Of a DNA stretch of 64,000 nt, positions 10,058 through 21,749 are shown in pieces (within the stretch, counting starts at the first letter, position 1; each line of letters begins with the position of its first letter). The notes beneath the pieces were generated by a model. It was not told the DNA's origin and made no database searches. It saw nothing but the letters and a program-made list of their open reading frames with translations. The DNA is taken from the NCBI GenBank assembly GCA_021521415.1, contig JAIQDT010000191.1:2356001-2420000 (forward strand), given 5' to 3'. The translations under genes were made by a program, and so were the position numbers. The stretch is from Bidens hawaiensis. Its lineage: Eukaryota > Streptophyta > Magnoliopsida > Asterales > Asteraceae.

Positions 10058-12582
10058 TGTAACATCCCCAAAATTTTGATCCAAATTTGACAACTTAGGA
10101 AAGTAGAAGGATCAATAATATTCTCAAAGATAAGTTATGGGAAAAATTTAAATAAAAAAATAAAAAGAAATAAATGAAATAAAATATTCCATAAATAAGT
10201 TCATCCCATATTAAGAAAATGAGAAAGGAAAATCCATCCCACATGGAAGGATATAAGAAAGTGGATGCAATTCACTTGGGTATAAATAAGAAAAATGGAA
10301 CCCATCCCACATGGAAAGTGGTAAAGAAATGGAAGCTCTTTATAAGGAAGATATTTTCCATAGTAATATTTTTTTATGCCAATCATACAACAAGTGGTAC
10401 TAACGGATGGTGCGGAGCAACCGATGCGCACGCACACGGGCTCGGACTCAAGCGAGGACGAGGACGAGGACGGTGGCGACGACGAAGCACGTTGGGCGCA
10501 ATGTAGCGCTTTGATGGTGCACGCTAGCATCGCCGTGAGCCGCCTTAGTATTTTTGGACATTGCGAGTAAGACTTGATCATGACAAGTTATCAAATTAAA
10601 GGGACTAAAAATGGAAAAATTCTGATATGTAAACCCATCGCGATACGCGATTGGCATAGCCAAAGGACCATCGCGTTAAGCAATGACTGTCTCATCAAAC
10701 CCAAGAAAGGGCGATGCCACGAAACGCGATCACCAAAACCAACTACGCGATCAACGCACGACGCGTGTCCCCACGTGGCGACACGTGACGGATATTGCAG
10801 CACGTGGCCGCTCTGGTTATATTGAGCCATAGCGATACGCGATGGCCAAGGAAGATGGACTATCACGTGTCACGTTGGAGCCCGATTTCAGCATTAGAAG
10901 GGAGGGGTCACGGCTCATTCTCATCACATGCAGCACCCCACTCTCTCTCAAATTACTTTCTCTCTCTACATCATTTTGCGTGCCGAACATCGTTTGGCAG
11001 TTTGAACCTCATAACCCGTGCCAATACCCAATGTTTACTCGAAGTGCGTGCCACCCCCAAATAACCCGACATTCTGCCTCGAAATACGTGCACGAACTGG
11101 CGACCACCGATCGTTGTTTCGATTTACGTGCCAAGGAAAGTAGATCAAGAATACCCCGATATTCGTTTAATTGCGGAAGTGCTGCCGAAAGTCTAGGTAT
11201 TTATTTAGCTAAGCAAGGTAGGGATTCTGCCCAAATAAAATATTATTATTCTAAATGCTTAGACCCTAATCGGGGGTATAGCCTAGACCTTGATCAAATT
11301 AAAAGATAACAATTAAATATGATTTCTCTATGATTAAGAAATACAAAATAATATAAACAAATGATATAGCAAAAATAAAGTTTCTTCATAATTAAGAAAC
11401 CTAAGCTTTTACATACTATTGGTATAGTTGAAATATTTAAGAAAAGTAAAAGTTTACACCCAAAGGTTATAGTCAAAATAGTGTTTCTTCATGATTAAGA
11501 AACATAAGATTTTATATAATGAGGGTATAGACAAATGACGTTTCTTATTGAAGAAGAAACATATCATAGACATTTCTTCTTGAAGAAGAAACATAACACA
11601 TGATTGTTAAACAAAGAGAAGGAATTCATATAAAAATATTTTATTCAAAAAAAGATTAGTCAAGGTTTAAAGCTGTCAAAACCGGACTAAAGTTTTGTAG
11701 TCGGATTAAAAGACAATCTGGATATTTATATAAACCTAATTTATTATAGGTTAATCATTCATTCATTCACAAAGGTTTTTAAACGAGATAACCACATCAT
11801 TTAGAATAAACAGTCAAAGGTGAACACGTTAAACCTTTTTCAGTCAAGATAACGGGTTTTTAATCTTAAACAAAGTCAGTCAAATAAAGATTTATGGGAT
11901 TACATGATCCCTAATAAAATACAAGACAGAAAATAAAAACAACTCAGACCGAGTACACATGCGTCTGGATCCAAACATAATTAATCTTGTCTATCAGTCA
12001 AGGCTACGTGGCCGCATACTAGATATCATAATAAAAGTTCTTCAAATAGGCGTCTGCTCCCGGAGAACCGCTTTTGTGTGTATGGCTGTGGCACAATCTC
12101 AGAAATAGACGTTTCTGCTAAGTGTTTTCAAGAAAACTAGCTTGTCAATCCAAGAAAGATTTATAAAGTGTTTTTAGAGTCAACGATTCATCAGCATATC
12201 GCTGACGTATTTTTCCCCAACATTTCAGGAAATAAAGTTAGAACAGGTAGCAAGAAATTATAGCCATCCAAGAAGATAGATGCTCGCAAGGTAGAGATGG
12301 CTCAGTTTTTAAAATTATTAAAAGATTGTAAACAATATAATTTGTAAATTCAAACAAGGTTTATAAATTAAAAACTCTGGTATTTAGTATCCGAGAAGCT
12401 TTTCAATTAAATTAATATTTTAGCATTATTATTATTATTATTATTGTATTATGAACAAAAGTTTCAAAATATATATTAATAATTTATTATAAATTAAAGA
12501 CTTCTCGCTAAACTCTGATATATATACAAAACAGGTACCTACTATTAGTCCACACGCCTAGGCCCTAAGCCGGAATGTGACA
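10058..12582 (+). repeat. Gyp5 3' LTR (about 2.5 kb)
   Basis: Begins TGTAACATCCCC directly after a purine tract (AAGGTGGGGAGGA) and ends GAATGTGACA, the same type of end as the Gyp1 LTR. The several ORFs here (for example 10842-11309) have no recognisable domain and are taken as chance. An array of hairpins sits at 11322-11591. Candidate 3' splice acceptors follow near 12229 (TTTCAG) and 12534 (AACAG). The matching 5' LTR is not in the window, so the 3' boundary rests on the terminal motif alone. Confidence 0.6.
11322..11591 (+). repeat. hairpin array in Gyp5 LTR
   Basis: Five dispersed inverted repeats: a weak one at 11322-11342, then GTTTCTT-N7-AAGAAAC at 11380-11400, 11483-11503 and 11540-11560, and TTTCTTC-N5-GAAGAAA at 11573-11591. 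Loops differ while the 7-bp arms stay paired. Confidence 0.8.
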
Positions 12583-12800
12583 TCGCACTCTCCCTGTCTG
12601 AAGTTTGGTGTTCTTTTTAATTTTTAATAGGTATGTGTATTGTCTTTATTTGCATGTATATTCAATATTCTATTCAATATTGTTTAGGATCTTTGGATTT
12701 CGTCTTTAGTTTTCGCTTTACATGTTGCCTCTTGTTATTTTTTATGTGTTATTAACAATCCACGAATTAACAAATTCTATATAAAATATCTATTTTGAAG

Positions 12801-12841
12801 ATGGTATGGCTCACAACTGCTAGAAGATGCTAACTTTGAAG
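12801..12841 (+). pseudogene. candidate exon of an unidentified gene fragment (first part)
   Basis: A 41-base segment bounded by AG on the left and a donor-like GTTAGT on the right. One frame reads WYGSQLLEDANFE and joins in phase, across a 100-base intron-like gap ending TGTGCAG (12941), to a second open segment at 15894. I do not recognise the protein. It may be a gene fragment carried by a transposon or a relic exon pair. Evidence is splice-like borders plus frame continuity only. Confidence 0.35.
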
Positions 12842-12943
12842 GTTAGTTTACTTTTGACTTTTTCTATTTTCTTTATATAGATCCAATTAAAGATGTTTGT
12901 TTCATTATCAATGCCGTTCTAATATGATTCATCATGTGCAGAT

Positions 12944-15889
12944 TGTTAGGAACAAAGCGGCGTAGCGGAACAACACACGAACAAGCACACACGATTAAAC
13001 ACGCAGTAAAACAGAAAATAATAACGATAAACACGACACAAGAATTTTACGTGGTTCAGTCCCAGCGGGGGACCTACATCCACGGGCTGCAACTAGGTTA
13101 TTTCATTGATTAGGTGCAAAGATTACAATTACATATCAAGGTTATTTATAAGATATGAACTAGGGTTAAAGGCTTAATCAACAAGAAACAATAACGGGCC
13201 AAGTCCTTGTTCTTCTTGTCACCAATTTGAGCCCAAGCCCAAGACTAGCTCAAAGCCTTCACAAATCCTAACAATCTCCCACTTGAAGGCTTTGCACGAA
13301 CCGCAACAGCCATCCAAACAAAACCCGATACCCAGTAACTCAAGTAATCTTCAATAATAGAAATCACCAAACCTCCAATTCCAAGAAAAAGCTAAAACTC
13401 CAACAATCCACCTAGTTGCAGCGGCCAGCCTTTGCATCAGTTTTTCGAAAGGCCATTGAAGCGCCCCAGCTCCAATACGGTCATCACAGACCCAGTCATG
13501 GCAAAGCCCGCCAATGACTCATCTTCAATCTCAACCGGCACCTACTTACTCATATAACCGGCTCCAGAGACTTCCAGAAGAAAAAACACTCTCCTAATAC
13601 AGCAAGCACCAAAGAGAGAATTTTCATTCGGAATTCCAGTCTCAAAACCCCAACGTCACTATCAACTGTACTTGAACACCCCCGTACTCCCACTGTTACC
13701 AAATCCCCGTCAAGGTTTAAATCTCCGAATACGCTCAAGCTGACATCCATGTGGCTCCAGGATTCATGCTTGCAATACGAAACCATTTAGCTCTACCTGA
13801 TGCAGCGAGCCAAGACTTTTACAACTCCAGAAAAGTCTTAAATAACAGATTTACCAATGCTTCATTGAAGTAGGTAACAAGAAAATGAAGCAAAACAAAA
13901 TCTCAAACCCAAGAGTCTTCACTGCCTTCACCGAGTCCCAATGCATCACCACCTACACATTCTCAGAAGCAGAATTTAGCAATTATGGACATCGACTCTA
14001 AAGAATGTCCGACACCTTCATGCAGCCCCACCAAGTCAAACTATGCCCAGCTCCCACTGTCTCTGTTATCCCAACCCATGTCAAACTAACACGCTATGAT
14101 ATGAATCCTCAATTGTACTTCCCAGGCAAACGTCTTTACCCAGCACAAGATCCATGCCACCTCAAATGTTGCACCACTGATCACCACCGAACAAGATAAA
14201 ACTTCACTGGTCTAAACCAGCTAACAGACAAACAAGTTATAACAGTAGTTGAGCTTTCAACGGAAAGTAAGCGGTACCAAGGGTTCTATGACCGTACACA
14301 TGATCAGTTAACGCAAACACTAACCGAAAGATCATCCAAACGAGCAAAAGATCACATGACTTGTCACTAACCTTTTTTTTTCACTTATGTCGTCACCAGC
14401 GCACCCACCGGTTCCATTTTCTCCAAGTTTATCCATCACCAGTACCACATCCAAGTTCGCATGACAAACCAATCAACCAAAATCCATAACCGTCAACATT
14501 CCGATCATAACCACCTCGTCTTCAGTCATATCAATAACAAACGATAATAATCGAAAAGCAATGAACATACACAACAAGGGCACAGGCCTAAACTTGACGG
14601 TTGTTCTACCGAACACTGTCAACTAAACCAATTTTCTCCTGCTATAACCGATAAATAAACTGCAAACAGTTACCTCAGACTAATCTCTTGCAAACAAATC
14701 TAAACCCGAACCCAAACGGTCTTCGCAAAACCCGATTAAAATAATTATGGTTGATAATAACGTCAAAACCCGAACTTGAAATAATTCTAAAACCCAAAAC
14801 ATAGCCCATGATTATAACAAGTAGTGACCAAGACCAGCCCACTAACCTTGCAACTTGGCTCAACAGGTCAATGGCCCATCATCTAGCTAAAAGGAAATTG
14901 TAGCAAAAAATACCCAGGCCCAAAACATTCATTCACAACCCAAACGATAGGCTCAAGTCAACAAGGAGAATTATCTCCTTCACGTGAATAACAGAACAAA
15001 AAAGACCTTTTTGCCTTGGTTCCTTGAATACAAATGCAAACCCCAAGAAACATGAACCGAACACAAAAAAGGAAAATAAATTAGAACGCCAACCAACCTT
15101 GAACACGCACCAAAATCTCGCCGGCCATCGTGTCGCCAACTAAGCCCGACCATTGACTTTGATCTCACACTCGGCTGCAAATGCCGATGATCGATTTCTT
15201 TATTCCGTCAACTTAAGCCCAGCGAATCGAACACGGCCCTTGCAAGACAAACCGTCACCCCCTGTCTCGATTTTCCGGTGAACATCAAGTTTTTCCTGGC
15301 TAACAGAATTCAGCGATTTGCAAGCCGTTACCGGCTATGGATGTCGATCATGATCGCCGACACTAACCCAACCTAATCGCAATTCAGTCTTTGAACCTAA
15401 ATAGGTGAACTCCAAGGATTCCCCTGCTTTCAGAAGCCGACAAAAACAGTAGGCTAAAACCAAAACCCTTATTCGCCTCTTGATCTTCAATCGGATAAAC
15501 ACCACTGCGAATTTTCTTTACAATGCAACACCGTGTGTTCAACGAGCTCTGATACCACTTGTTAGGAACAAAGCGGCGCAGCGGAACAACACACGGACAA
15601 TCACACACGATTAAACACACAGTAAAACAGAAAATAATAACGATAAACACGACACAAGAATTTTACGTGGTTCGGTCCCAGCGGGGGACCTACATCCACG
15701 GGCTGCAACTAGGTTATTTCATTGATTAGGTGCAAAGATTACAATTACATATCAAGGTTATTTATAAGATATGAACTAGGGTTAAAGGCTTAATCAACAA
15801 GAAACAATAACGGGCCAAGTCCTTGTTCTTCTTGTCACCAATTTGAGCCCAAGCCCAAGACTAGCTCAAAGCCTTCACAAATCCTAACA
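12944..15889 (-). mobile_element. TR-D: non-coding copia-type LTR retrotransposon
   Basis: Two 330-bp LTRs (12944-13273 and 15560-15889) with about five differences by eye surround 2286 bp without a recognisable retroelement protein. On the minus strand an initiator-Met primer site (15546-15557) adjoins the right LTR and a purine tract CAAGTGGGAGAT (13274-13285) adjoins the left one, giving minus orientation. TATA (TTATAAATA on minus) is at about 15759-15768 in the 5' LTR. Flanking duplication is agat (12940-12943 and 15890-15893); 4 bp is clear, a fifth base does not match. It must be mobilised by proteins of another copia element. Confidence 0.85.
13274..15559 (-). other. TR-D internal region, no coding capacity recognised
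   Basis: Relatively C-rich on the plus strand with short ORFs only (up to about 88 codons) that do not resemble gag, pol or a known gene. It could be a diverged leader or captured host sequence; I cannot tell which. Confidence 0.5.
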
Positions 15890-15893
15890 AGAT

Positions 15894-16013
15894 GAATGGC
15901 TTAATGAAATAGAAGAAGGGGTTCGTTTCTTTTGGCTACCGCAAGAGGAAACAATTTCGGGTTTCACAACATGGAGTCCAAAGCACAAGATGCTGAAAAT
16001 AAGCTTGAAATAA
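15894..16013 (+). pseudogene. candidate exon of an unidentified gene fragment (second part)
   Basis: Open frame beginning with the AT at 12942-12943 (left of TR-D) and continuing here as DEWLNEIEEGVRFFW and then SGFTTWSPKHKMLK, ending at TAA 16011-16013. The base composition and residue mix look protein-coding. TR-D inserted exactly at the intron/exon edge. The gene is not recognised. Confidence 0.4.
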
Positions 16014-16399
16014 CCAAGTAAAGGGTTAAAATGCTTACTGAAATTGTGATTGAAATCCTTCAACAGAGCAGCCTCCAAAGAAACCACCCATTGCAACCCC
16101 TATCAACAAGTCAACAGTACCGATGGTATCAATATCGTCATGCCCATTGAAATTCAACGAAATGAATCAACACATTTTATGAAAACGTGGTGTTGAATAA
16201 TGGTGGCGAATTGATGCTCTGATGATGATATTGGAAATGAAATTGAAGATAGAGGCTTATATTTGAACAACTTCAAAGGAAAGTAGTCATTTAAGATTTT
16301 ATTTTTCATAATCTTTATGTATTAGTAATTTTTTGGGTCAGACCGAGTCTATCAAAAGATCCGTTCCTCTTTGGACTTACAAGAGCACGTCTAATACGA

Positions 16400-16455
16400 A
16401 CAAAACATGGCAATAACTCGGCCCGCCGCAACGCGCGGGTACGTTTACTTGTTTT
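16400..16455 (+). mobile_element. Helitron-like 3' terminus (degenerate)
   Basis: A G/C-rich hairpin CCCGC-N8-GCGGG (16422-16439) is followed after about eight bases by CTTG (16448-16451). Plant Helitrons end in a short hairpin about 10 bases before CTRR; CTTG is one base from CTAG. The gene-like fragments upstream would fit Helitron capture. No 5' TC end was identified. Confidence 0.35.
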
Positions 16456-16569
16456 AGTAAAAACATGAATTTAATTATTGATACTAAAGTAAACCTTTTA
16501 ACTCCAAAAGTGGAAAAATAAATGGATTTTCTTAAGACTATGAACCATCATTTAAGTTTTTTTTACGGT

Positions 16570-17215
16570 TTCATTTACGGGGTAAAACTAAAATTCAAAG
16601 GGAGAAAAAAATGAGAAGTGTGAGAAGTATTTGTGGTCACCCAAAAAACCACTTAATAAAAAATTCAAAAAAAGAAATAAAAAATTATAACTCAAAATAT
16701 AAATAAAAAACAAAAAAATTTAACAATAAAAATGTTTCCCCCGTCATTCCCGTTCCAAAAAAAAAACCGATGAAAAGACACAGTGTTGAGAAAAAAGACA
16801 TAATGCTGAAAAAAACAAACAACACAAGGATATATAAAAAAGACACAATAGGTCGCATCATTTAACTTAATGCCAAATAAAATATAACACAATGTTGAGT
16901 AATATAACAAAATATCAAAAAAAAAATGACACAATGTTAAGGAAAAAGACACAATTAAAGACAAAAATAAAAAGAAAACACAATAATAATTAACAAGGAA
17001 AAAAATGATATTTTTTCCTCAATATTGTGTCTTTTTCGAGTTTGTTTTTTTTTTTTCCTGAAACAAGGAAGACGGTGGAATTATTTTTGCGTTTTTACAT
17101 TTTTTTCATTTTTTTAGTAAATTTTGAGTTACGGTTTTTTTATTAAATTATTATTTTTTAAGGTTTTTTTTTGCTATAAATCTTTCTCATTCTTTTAAAT
17201 TTTGTCTCCTTTTGT
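16570..17215. repeat. A/T-rich foldback (MITE-like) element
   Basis: The left arm (about 16600-16700, with GAGAAGTGTGAGAAGTATTT and ATAACTCAAAAT) is an imperfect inverted copy of the right arm (about 17115-17215, with ATTTTGAGTTA and AAATCTTTCTCATTC). The interior holds several copies of GACACAATGTTGAG-like words, also in inverse (17020-17036). The long imperfect arms suggest a non-autonomous DNA transposon; borders and TSD are not certain. Confidence 0.4.
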
Positions 17216-17435
17216 AGAATAACTTATTTTATGTAAAAGAATAATTACAAGGTAACAATTTTTTACCTTGTAGAATAACAATTTTGTCTCCTTCATACAT
17301 CATCCAAACTCTAAATACCTTATACATATATTAATATTTTTCTCATCAATCTACTTCCAACCCCTATGCATTTCCCGAAACCAATTTAATTTAAAAAAAG
17401 TTTGATTTTGCAAAAATAATATCTTCATAATTTAG

Positions 17436-19733
17436 CGTAACATCCCTAAATTTCCAAGAATAATATTTAATATATTATTCGTTAATAGTGGAAAAGTTTA
17501 CTAGAATTGGTAGAGAAATGATGACGTAATAATAAGATGGTTCAAGTAGGCTAAGTAGATGGAATTATGGACAAAAAAGGAAAGATGGGCCTTAGGCCCA
17601 TGGGCTAAGGGAGTATAAATACCCCTTAAACCCTAATCCTTTCCATTATTATCTATCACTACACCATAGCCTACACCTTGAGAAACACACACACACCATC
17701 CTTTAACCCGAGCCAAGATCCGAAGGCGAAAACTCAAGCTTGTTGGTGCTAGATCGTCGTGTAAAACCTAAACAACATCAAGACCAGCTCGTGTCTGTAG
17801 AACGACTCGTTTAAGGTACGTTTATATTTAGAAATCGTTCTTATAGGTTCGATTTGGTTTGGGAAATCATAGATCTGTGTTAGTATGATTAAAACAAATT
17901 TAATGAAACAAACCTTACCGAATTTGATTAGCATTTGATAGGTTAATTGTTAACATAATGTAACCCGTAACTAGATGCACAAATCGCACCCCTTAAACAT
18001 GGATTTTTGGCCGATTTGATGGTTAGGGTTTGTAGGCGCTCCATAGACGATTCCAATGATACCAAAATCATGATATTTCATTAAGAATTAAAGGTTTAAT
18101 TGCAGATCTAAGATATGTTGACTGTTATTGTTCTTGACGATTTTGACTTTGACCCTTGAGTCAAAGTCTGGATAAGAACTAGATGATTCGTTATAATTTA
18201 GATAATGAATCAGGTAGTTCGTTACTTGCCCATTCGTTCTGTCAAGATAACGAATTAGCTACCCAGTTCGTTATGATTCAAATAACGAATCAAGCGATTC
18301 GTTACTCACCATTCGTCATAATTCAGATAACGAATTAAGTTGTGTCTGGGTAACGAATCAGATGAAGATAAGGTAACGAATCAATTAGCGAATCAGACTC
18401 AATTCGTTATAATTGAGATAACGAACTAGGCCATTCGTTATAGCGAATGTAGGAGGATTTTGTAACGAATTAGACTGTGAATTGATAACGAATTAGTCAA
18501 CGAATTAGGCTTAATTTGTCGACCCCAGCCAGGGGCTCTGCCCCTTGGACCCTGCTAGGGGCTGCCGCCCCTAGACCCCGCTGAAAGGGGCGCTGCCCCC
18601 GGACCCCCGTTCGTTGAGGGTAATAACTAAGACTAGAAAGGCGATATAAGTAGTGATAGTTAATTGATACGTGTAATTGTTATACAATTAGTCGTGCACA
18701 GCTCAAGAAAGGAATAACTACTATCGGTGAATGTAACAGAATTCAGGTGAGTTTCTAGCCCCACTTCCTTGTTATGTTTTCGGGGCTATGTGCAAACTCG
18801 ATGTGACAGTTAATACACTTAACTTAAATGGTAAGTGTATGCCATGTATGATATATGTGTTAGATACGATTGATTGCTTGTCGGTACGTGAACGATCTTC
18901 GGATATTGCATGTACCGTTAGGTTATATATAAAGATATGGATATTGTATGTCATGCAGGGATGATTACTTGTCGATACGTGAACGATCTTCGGATATTGC
19001 ATGTATTGCCAAGAATAGCGATGATTTTATCCTTATATGGATATTAAATGATAACTTATATATAGAGTTCCCTCTACGGATAATATATAGAGTGTTCCTT
19101 AAATGGAAAGCATAGTGTTCCTTTAATGGAAAGCCCCGTGTTCCTTTGATGGAAAGCATAGTGTTCCTTTGATGGAAAACATAGTGTTCCTTTAATGGAA
19201 AGCATAGTGTTCCTTCAATGGAAGTATATAGGATGCTCCTTCTATGGAGAATATGTATATAGAGTGTCATTCTATGGAGAATATATATATAGAGTGTTAT
19301 TCTATGGAGAATATAAATAGTAGGGCAATAGTAATAGTTCTTTTAATCGATATTAAGTGACGTCCTCTTATGGACATTTATACAAGGTTAAGATATGTAT
19401 GTATGTAAGATATGTGTATGTATTGTATGTCGCCTGATTAACTAGAACTCACTCAGCGTAGCTGACTTTTAGTATGCGCGCAGGTGTATATGTTTATCGA
19501 GAAGGCATGAGGATGACACATGGCATGGATTGAACGGCTGGCATCTGAAGACGAAAGAAATGGTGATTAAGATATGATGTTTTAAGTTGGTTCTAAAGAA
19601 ATGATTTAATATTTTGTAACAAATGATTGATGTTTTATATTACGCGAAAAGTTTTAATAAACTATGATTTATAGAACTATGTTTATGAGTAAATCCAACA
19701 CCAAAGTAGGGCTACCAGTAACTGGGCCTTACA
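17436..19733 (+). mobile_element. solo LTR of the Gyp2 family (2298 bp, TSD tttag)
   Basis: Starts CGTAACATCC (expected TGTAACATCC; first base changed) and ends GGGCCTTACA, flanked by tttag at 17431-17435 and 19734-19738. Plus-strand landmarks: site II-like palindrome TGGGCCTTAGGCCCA (17586-17600), TATA (17613-17621), donor AAG|GTACGT at 17816, ATAACGAAT repeats (18180-18515), GC hairpins (18522-18612), CAG|GTGAGT at 18746/18747, a tandem hairpin array (19065-19320) and an acceptor ending at 19483 preceded by CTGAC. No internal region. Confidence 0.88.
19065..19320 (+). repeat. tandem hairpin array in solo LTR, ~24-30-bp units
   Basis: About ten units of the type GTGTTCCTTTAATGGAAAGC. Each has short arms TTCC...GGAA, changing to CTCC...GGAG in the units around 19230-19245, so pairing is kept. 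Repetitive peptides predicted from this stretch are a by-product of the repeat. Confidence 0.8.
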
Positions 19734-19738
19734 TTTAG

Positions 19739-21690
19739 GTTGTAGGGTGTGGACACCGTTTCACTGATCCACCACCTACATGGCAATTGGTGAACACCGA
19801 CCCCTATTTGTAGTCAGTTAGTCGGCGAGGTTTATAAGGAAATTGGCTCAACTATTCTGCCGATCTTCATAAAAATATCATTTGTTTTAATATTATCGTT
19901 ATACAACGGTACGATATACGAAGTAGAAAACAAAATATGGTGTTAGTTCAATATTTTATATTAATTAAAAAAGTAAAGAAAGTATAGAAATAACGTAAAA
20001 GGTTATACAGATTAACATTTTTTTAAAAATTTATGCACATAAATATTTTTATTATGTATCTAAATAACATTTAAATTGATTTAGATTTTAAAATAATTAA
20101 TATCAAATGCAAATGTTACGAATCATTAAATAAAGAAAAGTATAGCCTATAGAAATAAAAATATATAAATAATCAAGAAAACCAAAAAATAATCTATTTG
20201 ACAAAGTGTTTTCTATAAAACAGATCGACATACTTTTATTTTCAAGAAAAAAACATATACTAAGTTGTAACTTTATTTGAAAACAAAATTATTTGTCAAA
20301 GAATTCTTAAAAATATACACCCGCAAATATCATAAATAAATTTACGTAAAGTGTTTCTCGTAAACAATTTAATCAATATAATTAAGACTCGTTTCTAAAT
20401 ATTTAATGAACTTATAATTTGAATAAAAATATTTGGTTGATACAATACTTCATATAAATTAAAAGTTTAAGAAATATATAAAACAGGCTGACTTTTATTT
20501 TCAACAAAAAAATAATTCGTTTAGTGAAAGTGTTGCGTATATTTTTTGCCTTGCTCAGAATATCAAAAGCCAACACAATTTGTGACTTGTGTGAACACAA
20601 GAATAAACGAAGCTTGCTCAAAATATTAAAATGCCAAACTTTATTAAGAACCTTCGAAAAGCTAATAAATACAAAATCACAAGAATATGCAAAGGTTGTG
20701 TCCACGAATTAAATAATAAAAAAAGTAACAAGATATTGGGAAAATGAAAACAAACAATATCACTTTTCGTGCATTTAATAATGTTCATACCATTAAAAAT
20801 CTTTATCAACGGTTCTTTCAACTATTTTTTCTTCAACAGACCTTTGTTAAAAAAACACTTAAAAACTTAATGTCGTTAAGTGTTTTTCCAAATTTCAACT
20901 GATGTTTTAGGAATTTTGAACAAAAAAATGATACGAGTCGATTGATTTAAAATTTATCTCGAAATCGTGATACAAACGACGAAACATTATTTCAAATCGG
21001 GTGTTTTAATTTCCAACTAACAAAATTAAAGCATTTACATTACCGTTTTTAGATAAGTTTTTAAACAATCGAATCGTATCTTTGTTCTAATCAAAAACCT
21101 TAAAACACTGGTTTGAAATTTGGAAAAACACTTAACAACTTCAAATATTTTTAAACGGAGGTCAACTGAGAGTTAAATAGTCGAAATACTGGACTATTGG
21201 CAAGGATTTTAAAAGGTTTTCAATTTCGTAAGACATTTATGATCTATAATATATATAAACGAAAGCTCAAAAATCCTAGGTGTCGCGATGTGGTCGCTCC
21301 CCTCTTTTATGAAAGCCATCAGATTGCTTGATTTTTAATTGGAGGTTTCTCATGCATTTTACTCGAATTCATGGGTATGGGTCTTATCAAACCCGAAAAG
21401 TCCTTAAACGGATTTTAACATCTGATTAAATTAAAAATTAATCTCACTAAATATTTGATATGAAAATCCTATAAGGGATATACTAAAATTTAATATATTT
21501 GTTGTTTACAAAAAAACATCTGATTTATAATTAAGAAACAATTTTATATTAAAAAAGAAGCGGATCATTGGTTTTACCAAACTCATAACTTTTAAACTAG
21601 GTTATAACATCTAATTTATTTGTGAAACAATTTTCATCATCAAATCCTAAGTATATAATTCTTAACTTCCTTACAATACATAAAATTAAA

Positions 21691-21749
<59 letters not shown>

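Larger units (their letters stand above)
6160..12582 (+). mobile_element. Gyp5: decayed Ty3/gypsy remnant, interrupted by Copia-A and a solo LTR
   Basis: Plus-strand gag remnant (6160-7073), an undefined stretch (7074-7834), then after a solo LTR insertion (7840-10026) the end of the internal region with a polypurine tract (10044-10057) and a 3' LTR (10058-12582). Protease, RT, RNase H and integrase are not recognisable, so most of pol has been deleted or has decayed. The 5' LTR would lie left of the window, beyond Copia-A. Confidence 0.7.

Noticed and set aside
10842..11309. 155-codon ORF in the Gyp5 LTR
   Set aside because: No recognisable domain, lies in an LTR, and overlaps other ORFs in other frames.
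18965..19270. 101-codon minus-strand ORF with repeated FPLKEHY-type peptide
   Set aside because: Translation of the tandem repeat in a solo LTR.
21693..21746. AT run as a replication origin or matrix attachment site
   Set aside because: A plain microsatellite explains it; no other supporting motif.
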